Notes under the pieces: generated by a model
Seen by the model: the letters and a program-made list of their open reading frames with translations, nothing else
What the model was told of the DNA's origin: nothing
The model's database searches: none
Source: Miltoncostaea marina
GTDB taxonomy: Bacteria; Actinomycetota; Thermoleophilia; Miltoncostaeales; Miltoncostaeaceae
Reading direction: 5' to 3'
Length of the DNA stretch: 64,000 nt
NCBI RefSeq assembly: GCF_018141525.1
Contig: NZ_CP064655.1
Location: forward strand, 62,001 to 126,000
Position numbers and translations under genes: made by a program
Part shown: positions 1-9,092 of the stretch, in pieces
How positions within the stretch are numbered: the first letter of the stretch is position 1
Layout of the letters: each line of letters begins with the position of its first letter

Positions 1-311
1 GGGTGGAAGCCCGCGCCGAGCTCCAGCAGCGACGCGACCGTGCCCCCGATCTCCACCGTGCCGGCGTGCGGCGGCACGATGCCCGCCAGGAGCTTGAGCA
101 GCGTGCTCTTGCCGGAGCCGTTCTCACCCACGATGCCGACCGACTGGCCCGGCGCGACGTCGAGGTGGACCTCGCGCACGACCCAGCGCTCCTCGTACGC
201 CGCCCGCCGCCGGCGCAGCAGGGTCTCCTTCAGGGTCTGGTTGCGCTCGTGGAAGACCCGGAAGCTGCGCGAGACGCCGCGCAGCCGGATGGCGCCGCGC
301 TCGGCCGCCAT
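1..311 (-). CDS. Polysaccharide ABC exporter, ATP-binding subunit (Wzt/TagH-like), partial
   Basis: N-terminal 103 residues or so of an ABC ATPase; the rest lies beyond base 1. Walker A reads GENGSGKST at about residues 62-70. It is preceded by an N-terminal helix rich in Arg (about residues 25-42), as in ATPases that energise O-antigen or teichoic-acid export. The ATG overlaps the stop of the upstream permease by one base (TGATG), so the two are translationally coupled and almost certainly form one transporter. The C-terminal part, which decides whether a substrate-binding carbohydrate module is present as in Wzt, is not visible, so the exported glycan cannot be named. Confidence 0.9.
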   Translation of the reverse strand, partial: MAAERGAIRLRGVSRSFRVFHERNQTLKETLLRRRRAAYEERWVVREVHLDVAPGQSVGIVGENGSGKSTLLKLLAGIVPPHAGTVEIGGTVASLLELGAGFH

Positions 312-1099
312 CAGAGCTCCACCGCCATCTCGGGCTCCAGGCGCCGGAACGCCGCCCAGCCCGCGGCGAGCGCGAGCAGCCCCGCGACGGCGCAGTAGGC
401 GAGGTCGCCGGCGGCGGGCCACTCGCCCCAGAAGAGCGCGTCCTGGATCGCGATCACGAAGGGGGCGATGGGGTTGGCGTAGTGCAGGAGGTCGAGCGCC
501 CAGCCGCGGCCCTCGAGCCCCGGGACGGCGTCGAACGAGTAGAAGATCGGCGTCAGGAAGATCCACGGCATGCTCACCGCCGCCACGATGTGCTCCACGT
601 CGCGGAAGTAGACGTTGAGCCCGGCCACCAGCAGGCCGAAGCCCACCGTGAAGGCGCCCAGCAGCACGACGAGCAGCGGCAGGCTCACCAGCGGCAGCGG
701 CGAGCCCTCCGTGAGCCAGGCGCAGAGCGGCAGCGCCACGGCGAGCATGGCCCCGGCGGTGAAGCCGTTGCCCGCGATGGCGGCGAGGGGCACGATCTGG
801 CGCGGGAAGCGCACCTTCGTGACGAGGCTCGCGTTCGCGACCAGGCTGCGCGAGGCGACCTGGGCGCCGCCCATGAAGAACGTCCAGACGGTCAGGCCCA
901 CGAACAGGAACAGGGCGTAGTTCGGGATGTCCAGGCGCAGCAGGAACTTGAAGACGACCGAGTAGGCCCCGACCATGATCGCCGGCGTGATGAGGGCCCA
1001 GGCGAGCCCGAGCACCGAGCCCTTGTACCGCTGGCGCACCTCCCGCCGGGCGAGGTTGCGGAACAGCGGCGCGTGGCGCGCGAGCGCGGATGCCGTCAT
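311..1099 (-). CDS. Polysaccharide ABC exporter permease (ABC-2 type, Wzm/TagG-like)
   Basis: A 262-residue integral membrane protein of the ABC-2 family that moves lipid-linked polysaccharide across the cytoplasmic membrane. The N-terminus has the family signature: a cytoplasmic amphipathic helix, then RQRYKGSVLGLAW (about residues 21-33) entering the first membrane span. Five further hydrophobic segments follow, with the conserved VYFRDVEHI loop near residue 180. The length is normal for Wzm/TagG. Its ATG overlaps the stop of the upstream glycosyltransferase (ATGA), and its stop overlaps the start of the ATPase. It belongs to the leftward operon starting near 7482. Confidence 0.93.
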   Translation of the reverse strand: MTASALARHAPLFRNLARREVRQRYKGSVLGLAWALITPAIMVGAYSVVFKFLLRLDIPNYALFLFVGLTVWTFFMGGAQVASRSLVANASLVTKVRFPRQIVPLAAIAGNGFTAGAMLAVALPLCAWLTEGSPLPLVSLPLLVVLLGAFTVGFGLLVAGLNVYFRDVEHIVAAVSMPWIFLTPIFYSFDAVPGLEGRGWALDLLHYANPIAPFVIAIQDALFWGEWPAAGDLAYCAVAGLLALAAGWAAFRRLEPEMAVEL

Positions 1100-2301
1100 C
1101 GCGCCGAGTGTAGCCCGGCCTCGCCGGCGGCCCCGGCCGCCTCCCGGAGGGCGTCGAGCCAGGCGGCCCGCACCCGCTCCCAGCTGCACTCGCGGCGCAC
1201 GAACCGGCGGCCCTGCCGCCCGATCGCCGCCGCCAGCGGCCGGGCGCGCGCGAGCAGGTCCAGCATGACCGCGTACTCGTCGTCGCCGGCGTACCAGAGC
1301 CCGCCGCCCGAGCGGCGCGACTGGCCGGCGAGCACCGGCGAGGCCGCGTTGGCCAGCGTCGGCCGGCCGTGACTCCACGCCTCGAGCTGGCTGAAGGAGA
1401 GGCTCTCGTACGGCGACGGCACCACCACCACGGCGGCGCCCGCCAGGGCGTCGTGCTTGACCTCCTCGCCCACGAACCCGGTGCGGTGCAGCCACGGGTG
1501 CGACGGCAGGTCGAGCGCCCCGCCGCCCATCAGCACGAGGTCGAGCCCATCGGGGCGGGCGCGACGGTAGCGCGCGTGGGCCGCGACGAGCTCGGGCACG
1601 CCCTTCGAGCCGTCCATCCGGCCGACGTAGAGGGCGTAGGGCCGGCCGCCGGCCGACGCGGCGAACCGGGCCGGCCGGGCGGCCGGCGGCGGGTCGAGGC
1701 CCGCGCCGACCACGCGGGCGCGGTCGGCGGCCACGCCGAAGCGGCGCCCGGCGAACTCGGCCTCCTCGGGGGTGCTGAACAGCAGCAGCCGGGCGGCGTC
1801 GAAGACCTCGTCGAACACGGCGAGCCGCGCGGGCGGCTCGTCGTGGAGGGTCGGGGCGAGCACCGCGCGGTCGCGGACGAGGCCGATCGCCTCGGCGGTC
1901 GTCGCGTAGAGGTAGGTCACGAAGGCGACGGCGTCGTAGCCCCCGTCCGCGAGGTGGTCGAGGAGCCCCGGCGCCACCGGCCCCTGGGCGCGCAGCCAGC
2001 GCCGCCCGAGGTCGACGTCGCCCGGCGCCGCGTACGCGCGGAGCGAGAGGGCGTCGAACGCCTCGGGATCGCGTGGCTCGGGGACGGGGAAGCGCAGCAC
2101 GCGCACGCCCTCCACGCGGTGCTCGCCCGGCGGGTAGTGGTCCTCCCAGGTGCGGTAGTCGAGCGCGCAGGTCGTGACGACCGTCAGATCGACGGCGTCG
2201 GCGATGAGGCCCGCGACGCGCCGCGCGAGGGCCTCCGCGCCGCCGTTGACCTCCGCTCCGTAGCGCTGCACGACGAGCGCCACGCGCAGGGGCGGGCTCA
2301 C
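1096..2301 (-). CDS. Glycosyltransferase family 4 (RYG-GGAE subgroup)
   Basis: A 401-residue GT-B fold glycosyltransferase, expected to be a cytosolic, membrane-associated retaining enzyme using a nucleotide sugar. The N-terminal acceptor domain opens with VVQRYGAEVNGGAEAL (about residues 8-23). The C-terminal donor domain has LYVGRMDGSKGVPEL and the EX7E motif in PSPYESLSFSQLEAW. A late SGGGLWY element near residue 330 is shared with the genes at 3335 and 31335, which mark the same subfamily. The GTG start is chosen because it overlaps the upstream stop (GTGA). Donor and acceptor cannot be read from sequence. Confidence 0.9.
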   Translation of the reverse strand: MSPPLRVALVVQRYGAEVNGGAEALARRVAGLIADAVDLTVVTTCALDYRTWEDHYPPGEHRVEGVRVLRFPVPEPRDPEAFDALSLRAYAAPGDVDLGRRWLRAQGPVAPGLLDHLADGGYDAVAFVTYLYATTAEAIGLVRDRAVLAPTLHDEPPARLAVFDEVFDAARLLLFSTPEEAEFAGRRFGVAADRARVVGAGLDPPPAARPARFAASAGGRPYALYVGRMDGSKGVPELVAAHARYRRARPDGLDLVLMGGGALDLPSHPWLHRTGFVGEEVKHDALAGAAVVVVPSPYESLSFSQLEAWSHGRPTLANAASPVLAGQSRRSGGGLWYAGDDEYAVMLDLLARARPLAAAIGRQGRRFVRRECSWERVRAAWLDALREAAGAAGEAGLHSAR

Positions 2302-3338
2302 GCGCCCAGCACCGGGGCGAGGGCGCTCCGCAGCCGTGCGCCGACCGACTCGGGGTCCAGCTCGCGCAGCCGCCGGGCGGCCGCCGCGGCGAGGCCCCGC
2401 CGGGTCGCATCGGATGCGACCACCTCGTGCAGCGCCTCGGCGGCGAGCGGCAGGTCGCGCTCGATCACCAGCCCCGCGCCGCCCACCGTCTCGCGCACCG
2501 CGCCCGCGTCGCGCGCCACGACCGGCACGCCGCGGGCCATCGCCTCCACGAGCGGCGCGCAGAAGCCCTCGTGCTCGGACATGCACAGGTACGCGTCGGC
2601 CTCCCGGTACGCGGCCTCCAGCGCCTCCTGGGGCACCCAGCCGGTCAGGCGGACGCCCGCGGCGCCCGTCCGCGGAACGAACCGCTCGAGCGCCTCGCGG
2701 TAGCGCTCGAAGCCGCCGGCGCCGCCGACGAGCGTCAGGCGGGCGTCCGGCGCGTGCTCGCGCTGGTAGAGCGCGAACGCCCGGATCACGTCCTCCAGCC
2801 GCTTGTTCGGGACGATGCGGCCGACCGAGACGATCGACGGCGGCCGCCCGGCCGGACGATGCGGCGGCGCGGGCGGCAGGTCGAGCAGCAGCGGCACGAC
2901 GGCCACCCCCGCGCACCCGGCGGCGGTCAGCTCCCGGGCGTTGAAGGTCGAGTCGGCCACGGCCGCCCGCGCGCGCGGCGCCACCGCGGGCAGCATGGCG
3001 CGGGCCCGATCGCAGTCGTCGGCCAGCGCGGCGTTGTGCGCGCGCAGCAGCCGCCCGGGCGTGACGTTGTGGTAGCACACGGCGAGCGGGCCGGGCGCGT
3101 CGAGGGCCGCGGGCACGACGGCGCTCCAGATGGACAGGTGCAGGATCACCGGGCCGGAGCCGTGGTCGCCGGCGTCGGCGAGGCGCCGCACGCGTCCGGT
3201 CAGGTCGGGGTGCACGTGCTCGGCGACGATCTCGCACCGGTGGCCCCACCGCCCGAGCAGCTCGCCCCACGCGAGCGCCTGGCCGGTCACGGCGTCCCCG
3301 GGGGCGGCGGCCGCGAGGAGCTGGCGGACCGTGGTCAC
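2298..3338 (-). CDS. Glycosyltransferase family 4
   Basis: A 346-residue GT-B glycosyltransferase. Visible features are an N-terminal Rossmann-like half containing LHLSIWSAVVPAAL and VCYHNVTPGRLL, and a donor half with VGRIVPNKRLEDVIRAF (about residues 175-190) and the EX7E motif in SEHEGFCAPLVEAMARG. The loop VCYHNVTP is often seen in family members working on cell-surface glycans. Start and stop overlap both neighbours by four bases (GTGA), so it is made as part of the exporter operon. It is not of the RYG-GGAE subgroup that flanks it. The sugar is unknown. Confidence 0.9.
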   Translation of the reverse strand: MTTVRQLLAAAAPGDAVTGQALAWGELLGRWGHRCEIVAEHVHPDLTGRVRRLADAGDHGSGPVILHLSIWSAVVPAALDAPGPLAVCYHNVTPGRLLRAHNAALADDCDRARAMLPAVAPRARAAVADSTFNARELTAAGCAGVAVVPLLLDLPPAPPHRPAGRPPSIVSVGRIVPNKRLEDVIRAFALYQREHAPDARLTLVGGAGGFERYREALERFVPRTGAAGVRLTGWVPQEALEAAYREADAYLCMSEHEGFCAPLVEAMARGVPVVARDAGAVRETVGGAGLVIERDLPLAAEALHEVVASDATRRGLAAAAARRLRELDPESVGARLRSALAPVLGA

Positions 3339-4492
3339 GTCGCCAGGCCGCCGACCACGTCCGCGAAGCGGCGCGCGACGGCGGGCCAGCCGTACACGTC
3401 GAGCACGTACTCGCGACCCCGCCTCCCCATCGCGCGCGCGGCCTCCCGGTCGGCCCGCAGCGCGTCGAGCGCGTCCCGGTAGTCGTCGTAGGAGGCGAAC
3501 GGCACGCCGCCGCCGGAGGCCTCGCAGTGCTCGCGCATCACCTCCGAGCCGGCCGCGACGAGCGCGGGGGTGCCCTCGAGCCAGGACTCCATCAGCACGA
3601 TCGAGAGGCTCTCGAACGGCGAGGGGTTGACCAGCGCGAGCGCCTCGGCGAACGCGCGGCGCTTGTCGTCCTCCGACATGTACCCGAGCCGGGTCACGAC
3701 CCCGGCCGCCGAGGCGGGGGGCTCGTATCCGCCGCTGCCGATGAGCACCAGGCGCGGCGCGCCTGGGCGCTCGCGGGCGTAGCGCACCGCGTGGTCCACG
3801 GCGACGTCGACCCGCTTGCCGTGCTCCAGCCGGCCGGCGTAGAGCACGTACTCGCCCAGGCCCCGCTCGGCCGCGAAGCCGGGCCGGGGCGGGCCGGCCG
3901 GCGGGTCGAAGCCCATGCCGACGACCCCGCCGCCGCGGACGTCGGCGAGCCGGCGCGCCAGCCGCTCCTCCGCGGGCGCGTTGAAGACGCAGCCGCGCGC
4001 GGCGGCCAGCATGCGGCGCACGGTCTCGAGCCGCGCGTAGGGCTCGTCGTGCAGGCACGGCAGCACCGCCGCGCGGTCCGGGTCGGCGAGCGTCCCCCAG
4101 ACCGTCGTGCCGAACAGGTAGGGGCAGAGGATCGCGAGGTCGTGGTCGTCGTCCTCCAGCCAGCGCTCGAGCTCCTCCGACCAGACGCTCTGGGCGAGCC
4201 ACTCCACCTCGTCGAGGTAGGTCGCCCGGCCTTCGAGCACGGCCGCGTGCAGCCGCTCGTAGCGCCCGCGCGCCCGCGGGCTGACCGGGAAGCGCCGCAC
4301 CGTGATCCCGTCCACGACCTCCGCGCCCGCCGGGCGCTCGTTGCGCCAGGTGTCGTGGTCGAGCGCGCAGGTCGTCGCCACCTCGACGCGCCACCCGGGC
4401 GGCGTCGCCCGGCCGGCGAGGCTGCGCGCCAGGGTCTCCGCGCCGCCGACGACCTCGCGTCCGTACCGGGGCACCACCCACACCACCCGCAC
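3335..4492 (-). CDS. Glycosyltransferase family 4 (RYG-GGAE subgroup)
   Basis: A 385-residue GT-B enzyme, paralogous to 1096-2301 and 31335-32519. The N-terminus is VVPRYGREVVGGAETLA, and the donor half has LYAGRLEHGKRVDVAVDH and the EX7E motif in SPFESLSIVLMESWLEG. It also keeps an ASGGGVPF element corresponding to SGGG in the relatives. A GTG start is used; nine bases separate it from the stop of the upstream methyltransferase. It sits in the ABC-exporter operon, so it probably builds part of the exported glycan. The specific linkage is not inferable. Confidence 0.9.
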   Translation of the reverse strand: MRVVWVVPRYGREVVGGAETLARSLAGRATPPGWRVEVATTCALDHDTWRNERPAGAEVVDGITVRRFPVSPRARGRYERLHAAVLEGRATYLDEVEWLAQSVWSEELERWLEDDDHDLAILCPYLFGTTVWGTLADPDRAAVLPCLHDEPYARLETVRRMLAAARGCVFNAPAEERLARRLADVRGGGVVGMGFDPPAGPPRPGFAAERGLGEYVLYAGRLEHGKRVDVAVDHAVRYARERPGAPRLVLIGSGGYEPPASAAGVVTRLGYMSEDDKRRAFAEALALVNPSPFESLSIVLMESWLEGTPALVAAGSEVMREHCEASGGGVPFASYDDYRDALDALRADREAARAMGRRGREYVLDVYGWPAVARRFADVVGGLAT

Positions 4493-4501
4493 GGCGGGGC
4501 G

Positions 4502-5687
4502 CTACCTCCAGGCCAGGACGGCGTAGTCCTGGTGCCCGAAGAGCAGGTCGTTGAGCCGGCCGACCACGGCGTCGAGCCGCTCGGCGAGCGCGCCCTCGCC
4601 ACCGCCGGTGGGCAACAGGCGCTCGGGCGGGGTGGGCGACAGGCGGCGCACCTCCACCCGCCGGAACCCCGCCATGTCGCAGAGGAAGGCCAGCGTGTCG
4701 GGATGCACCGGCGCGAGGTGCGTGGGGTCGCGGTGGAAGTTGACCGACCCCGCGACGAGCGACTCGGGGTTCGGCGTCTCCATCACGAGGACGCCCCCCT
4801 CGGCCAGCCGGTCGTGGGCCAGGCCGATGAGCCGGATCATCACCGCCGCCGGCAGGTGCTCGACGACGTGGCTGGCGACCACGCCGTCGACGGCGCCGGG
4901 CTCGAGCCCCTCCAGGTGGGCGAGCGCGTCGGCCTCGAGCACCTCGAGGCCGTCCTCCTCCAGGCGCGCGACGAAGTCCGCCTCGGTCTCGACCCCGTAG
5001 GCGCCGACGCCGTGCTCACGCAGCAGTCGCAGCAGCTCACCGTGGCCGCAGCCGAGGTCGACGACGCGCCGCCGGCCCTCGAGCGCGTCGAGATACGACG
5101 ACTGCCGGGCGCGGATCTCCTCCGGGGAGCCCCCGAAGCGGGCCTTGAAGGCGGGGTAGTCCATCGGGACGGCGGCGCCGCCGTCCGGGGCGGGCGCGGC
5201 GGGGCCGGGGGGCCGCCGCCGCGCCGGCCGGCCGCGAGCGCTCCAGCCGCGCCAGGCGCACGCCGGTCTCAAGGCGCTCGAGGGCCTCGATCCGCCCCAT
5301 CAGCGACTGCAGGTCGCGCTCCGCCCGGGAGCGGGCCACCGCCTCGGCGGCGAGCGCCTCGTCCGCGTGGCGGCGCACCTCGCGCAGCTCGCCGTCGAGG
5401 CGCTGCACCGCGGTGCTCGTCTGGCGGGCGAGGTCGTCGAAGACGTGCACCAGCAGCCGCAGGATCGCCCGCTTCAGCAGCGTCAGCGGCTTGCCGACCC
5501 CGCGCTTGGTGGAGTATGCGAGCTGCGGGCGGAAGACGACCGGCGCCGACTCGGCCGGGAGCTCCAGGTCGATGCCCGTCAGGTCGTCGGCGTACGCGCC
5601 GGCGGCGCGCATCCGCGCCACGCGCTCGCGCAGCTCGTCCACGAGGCGCTCCACGTCCACGGCGGGCTCCTGGGCGGGCTCGCTCAC
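4502..5687 (-). CDS. Coiled-coil plus SAM-dependent methyltransferase, split by an apparent frameshift
   Basis: Two overlapping reading frames make one familiar architecture. The N-terminal part (GTG at 5687 to about 5215) is acidic, then has FRPQLAYSTKRGVGKPL, a helix LKRAILRLLVHVFDDLARQT and a coiled coil. The C-terminal part (about 5215 to 4502) is a class I methyltransferase with motif I VVDLGCGHGE, motif II-like ALAHLEGL, VVASHVVEHLP and METPNPESL. Such coiled-coil methyltransferases accompany polysaccharide operons and can modify or cap growing chains. The frames differ by one extra base; the likeliest site is the six-G run at 5207-5212. The GTG start overlaps the upstream stop. A sequencing error is at least as likely as a true mutation. 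Confidence 0.8.
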
Positions 5688-7482
5688 CGGCCGCGCCCGC
5701 GGCCGCGCAGCCGGTCGGCCGCCCCGCGCAGCACGCCGAGGCCGAAGGCCACGTGCGAGGCCGCCGCCCCCGCAACCGTCATGCCCGCGAGCACCGGGCG
5801 GCGGTGGAGCACCAGCATCAGCATCCCGAACAGGGCCAGCGCGGCGCCGTACGCGCCGAGGACCGCGGCCCACGCCGTCCGCGCGGCGCCGCCGGCGCGC
5901 AGGGCCGCGGGGCGGCGGCCAGCGCGAGCACGAGCGCGGTCGGGGCCAGGTGGCGCGGGCGCAGCGGGCGCGCGGTGCCGACCCGGCGGCCGCGGTCGCG
6001 GCCCAGCCGGTGGAGCATCCGCAGGTGCGGCCGGAACAGCGGGGTCGGGCGGCTCGCCACGACGACGTCGGGGCTGCACAGCACGACCTGGCCGTGGCGC
6101 CGGCGCATCACGGCGCACAGGTCGTCGTCGAGCGCGTGGCCCTCCTCCAGCGCCCGCTGGAGCGCGGCGGTGCGCACGAACAGGTTCGAGGCCGGGAAGT
6201 CGCCCACCTCGCGCAGCCGGCCGACGTGGTGGCGCACGCGGGCGCCGCCGAAGCCGAGCCGCGACTCGTGCAGGATGCCCGCCGCGTCGCGCCGGTCGTC
6301 GCCGTCGAGCAGCGCGACCGTCGGACCGACGACGGCGCCGACGGTCGGGTCGCCGAAGAGCGCGAGCGCGCTCGTGGCCCAGCCGTCGCTCGGGCGCGCC
6401 TCCTGGTCGACGAACGCCACCACGTCGGTGCCGACCCGCCCGAGGACGCGCGCGATGCGCTCGCTGCGCGATCCCGTCCCCGACGCCACGACCTCGGCGC
6501 CGACCAGGGGCGGCGACCCCTCCGGCGCGCCCGGCGCGGCCACCAGGATCCGCCCGCCCTCCGGCAGCACCCGCCGGACCCGCTCGACGGCGGCCTGCGT
6601 GGCGGCGTCGATCTCCAGCGGCACGAGCACCGCCGTGACCGACGGGGGGCGCTGCGGCCGGGTCGCCGCGACGCGGCGGGCGAGCACCCGGCGGCGCTCG
6701 TAGAAGCGCAGCAGGCGGAGCCGGTAGAAGACCGCCGCGGTGTCCCAGAGGGCCTGGGCGATGGCGCGCCAGTTCACGCCGCTCGACCCGAACTGGTAGT
6801 CGAGCCGGATGGGCGCCTCGGCGATGCGGTCGAAGCCGAACGCGCGGGCGACGGCGAGGATCTCGAGGTCGAACGCGTAGCGCTTCACCAGCACGACCGG
6901 CAGCACCTCGTCGAGCACCTCGCGGCGGAAGAGCTTCATGCCGACCTGCGTGTCCCGCACGTCGAGCCGGAAGAGCGCCCGCACCAGCTGCTGGTAGCCC
7001 CAGGAGTAGAGGCGCCTGCGGGCCGGGTAGGCGACCTGCGACTCCGGGTGGCGCTTCGAGCCCACCACGGCGTCGAGGTCGTGCTCGACCATCAGGTCCA
7101 TGAAGCGCGCGAGGCCGGCCGGGTCGAGGTCGAGGTCGGAGTCGATCCAGGCCACGTAGTCGCCGCGCGCCGCCGCCGACCCGGTGCGCAGGGCGTACCC
7201 CTTGCCCAGGTTCCGGTCGTACGCGAGCACCCGAACGCCCCGGACGGAGTGGCGGTCGAGCTCGTCGCGCGTGCGATCGAGGCTGCCGTCCGAGACCACG
7301 ATCAGCTCGTGGCCGACGCCCAGCGTCTCGAGACGGGCGGCGATCTCGGCGATGTTGGCGTAGATCGTCGCCGCCTGGTTGAAGGCCGGGGCGACGACGG
7401 AGAGCATGGGGCGGGCGCGCTCGGCGGCCGGCGGCGCCTCGGGGATCGGTGAGCGCTCGCGCTGGTTCGCAGCGTCGTGCAT
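5684..7482 (-). CDS. Tandem GT2 glycosyltransferase with C-terminal membrane helices, apparent frameshift
   Basis: First gene of the exporter operon. Residues 1-18 precede a GT-A domain with LSVVAPAFNQAATI, VVSDGSLDRT and the DXD-containing AWIDSDLDLDP (about residues 115-125). A second GT2-like domain follows (about residues 310-500), with VVAFVDQEARPSDGWA. Two hydrophobic C-terminal helices contain GAYGAALALFGMLMLVL and VAGAAASHVAFGLGVL. The last 70 or so residues are in another frame, one base missing near the GGGG at 5909-5912. The length after correction (about 600 aa) and the preserved downstream overlap argue for sequencing error or a very recent mutation. The ATG at 7482 lies 7 nt after TAGAGT. 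The sugar is unknown. Confidence 0.8.
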
Positions 7483-7489
7483 CCGGCCC

Positions 7490-7495
7490 ACTCTA
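7490..7495 (-). promoter_or_regulatory. -10 element, probable leaderless promoter of the exporter operon
   Basis: TAGAGT on the minus strand, 7 nt before the ATG at 7482. The spacing leaves no room for a Shine-Dalgarno site, so transcription likely begins at or next to the start codon. Inferred from the recurrent TANNNT-(6-8)-start pattern in this window. Confidence 0.5.
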
Positions 7496-7514
7496 GAGGT
7501 CCGCGAGGGGCCCC

Positions 7515-9092
7515 TCAGCGCGGCTGCCCGATCTCGCGCGGCGTGCGCCGCTCGGAGAGGTCGAGGAAGAGCACGTAGCCCTCCACCCGGCGCGTGCGGA
7601 ATCGCGTCCCGGTGTCCCGCAGGGAGGCCGCGATCGCCGCCGCGCCGTCGCCCTCGGGGGCCACGTACGCGGGGGGCTCCCGGCTGGCGGCGACCGCGGC
7701 CTCCAGCTCGGGGAACCGCTGGTCGGCGAAGGCGCTGACGGCCAGGCGGTCGCCCGCGGCGTACTGGAGCGGATAGGCCACCCAGTAGTCGGCGTAGACC
7801 GCCGTGACGCGCTCCGCCTCGAGTGCGTCGGCGACCTCGTCGGCGTGCTCGGTGCGCACCACGCCGCCCGCCTGGATCGGCGGGTAGCCGTCCGCGTCGA
7901 TCGCCTCGGCGAGCTGCGCCGCCGAGAGCCCGCCGACCAGCGCGACGAGCAGGCAGGCGACCGCCGCCGCGAGCGCCCGCGGCCGCACCGCGCCCACGGC
8001 GGCGGCGAGCAGCACCGCGAGCACGGGGTACAGCGTGAAGATGTAGCGCGGCTCGCCGGTGAACCAGGTGTAGTCGCTGAGGATGTAGATCGGCGGGCAC
8101 ACGAGCGCCGCGGCGATCAGCAGGTCGACGGGCCTGCGCTCGCCGCGGCGCAGCAGCACCAGGTCGCGCAGCCCGCGGCGGCGCGACCAGGCGGCCGCGC
8201 CGAGGGCGGCGAGCGCGAGCGCGCTCACCAGGGCCGGCGGGATCCATCCGGTCACGGGCGTCACCCCGCCCAGCTCCCTCGCGCCGAGGAACTGGTCCAG
8301 CACCGGGCGCAGCAGGTTCTCGAGCCGGGCCCCCGGCTCGGAGTGCGGCTGGGGTGGCCGGCCGGACGCGGCGAACGGGCCGTGGATCGCGCGGTGCACG
8401 ATGAGCGGGGCCGCCCCGACGACGGCGCCCGCGAGCGCCGGCGGCAGCAGCCGCCGCAGGGCCCCCCGGGCGCTGCCGAGGCCCCAGAGCACGGCCGGGA
8501 TCAGGACGTACGCGGTGAGCGTGCTCTCCCAGAGGGCGAAGCCGCAGGCGATCCCGAGCGCGGCGGCGGTCCAGCGGGACCGCCGGGCGCGCGGATCGAC
8601 GGCCAGGGCGAGCACGGCCACCAGCACGACCGCCAGCGCGGCCGACGCGTACGCCCCGTGGCTGCGGACCCCCTTCACGACGTTGTAGTAGGGGCCCAGC
8701 GCGAAGAGGGCGCCCGCCAGCAGCGCCAGCGCCGTCGATCCGGTCACGCGCCGCCCCAGCACGACGACCGCCGCGGCCGTCGCGGTGGCGATCACGAAGG
8801 GCACGACGCGCAGGGCCGTGTGCGTGTCCGGCGCCACGGCGAGGACGGCGGCCTGCAGGTACTGCTCGAACGCGCCCATGTACGTCTGGCCGGCGAAGAA
8901 GGCGTAGAGCTCCCCGCCGAGGATGCGCTGGGCCATGATCCCGGTGACGGCCTCGTCGCCGTCGAAGCGCCCGGCCGGCGAGAGCATGAACGCGAGGCGC
9001 ATCCCCGCCGCGAGCAGGACCACGAGCACCGTGCCCGCCACCAGGAGGCGGGGCCACCTCGCGCCGGCCCCGCCGGCCCCCGGCGGCGTCAC
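7515..9092 (-). CDS. GT-C type membrane glycosyltransferase (GT39/ArnT-like)
   Basis: A 525-residue polytopic membrane protein with about ten hydrophobic segments and a C-terminal soluble part of about 130 residues. The first extracytoplasmic loop carries FDGDEAVTGIMAQRIL; an Asp-Glu pair at this position is the acidic catalytic signature of lipid-linked-sugar GT-C enzymes. LGPYYNVVKG and SDYTWFTGEPRYIF are further loop elements. It would act outside the membrane, using polyprenyl-phosphate sugars, perhaps those made by the DPM-like GT2 genes at 17546 and 41347. The GTG start overlaps the upstream stop (GTGA), coupling it to the flippase fusion. The acceptor is unknown. Confidence 0.8.
   Translation of the reverse strand: MTPPGAGGAGARWPRLLVAGTVLVVLLAAGMRLAFMLSPAGRFDGDEAVTGIMAQRILGGELYAFFAGQTYMGAFEQYLQAAVLAVAPDTHTALRVVPFVIATATAAAVVVLGRRVTGSTALALLAGALFALGPYYNVVKGVRSHGAYASAALAVVLVAVLALAVDPRARRSRWTAAALGIACGFALWESTLTAYVLIPAVLWGLGSARGALRRLLPPALAGAVVGAAPLIVHRAIHGPFAASGRPPQPHSEPGARLENLLRPVLDQFLGARELGGVTPVTGWIPPALVSALALAALGAAAWSRRRGLRDLVLLRRGERRPVDLLIAAALVCPPIYILSDYTWFTGEPRYIFTLYPVLAVLLAAAVGAVRPRALAAAVACLLVALVGGLSAAQLAEAIDADGYPPIQAGGVVRTEHADEVADALEAERVTAVYADYWVAYPLQYAAGDRLAVSAFADQRFPELEAAVAASREPPAYVAPEGDGAAAIAASLRDTGTRFRTRRVEGYVLFLDLSERRTPREIGQPR

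Noticed and set aside
3527-6703. 1058-residue plus-strand open frame
   Set aside because: Lies opposite four glycan genes with recognisable motifs; composition is that of a shadow frame.
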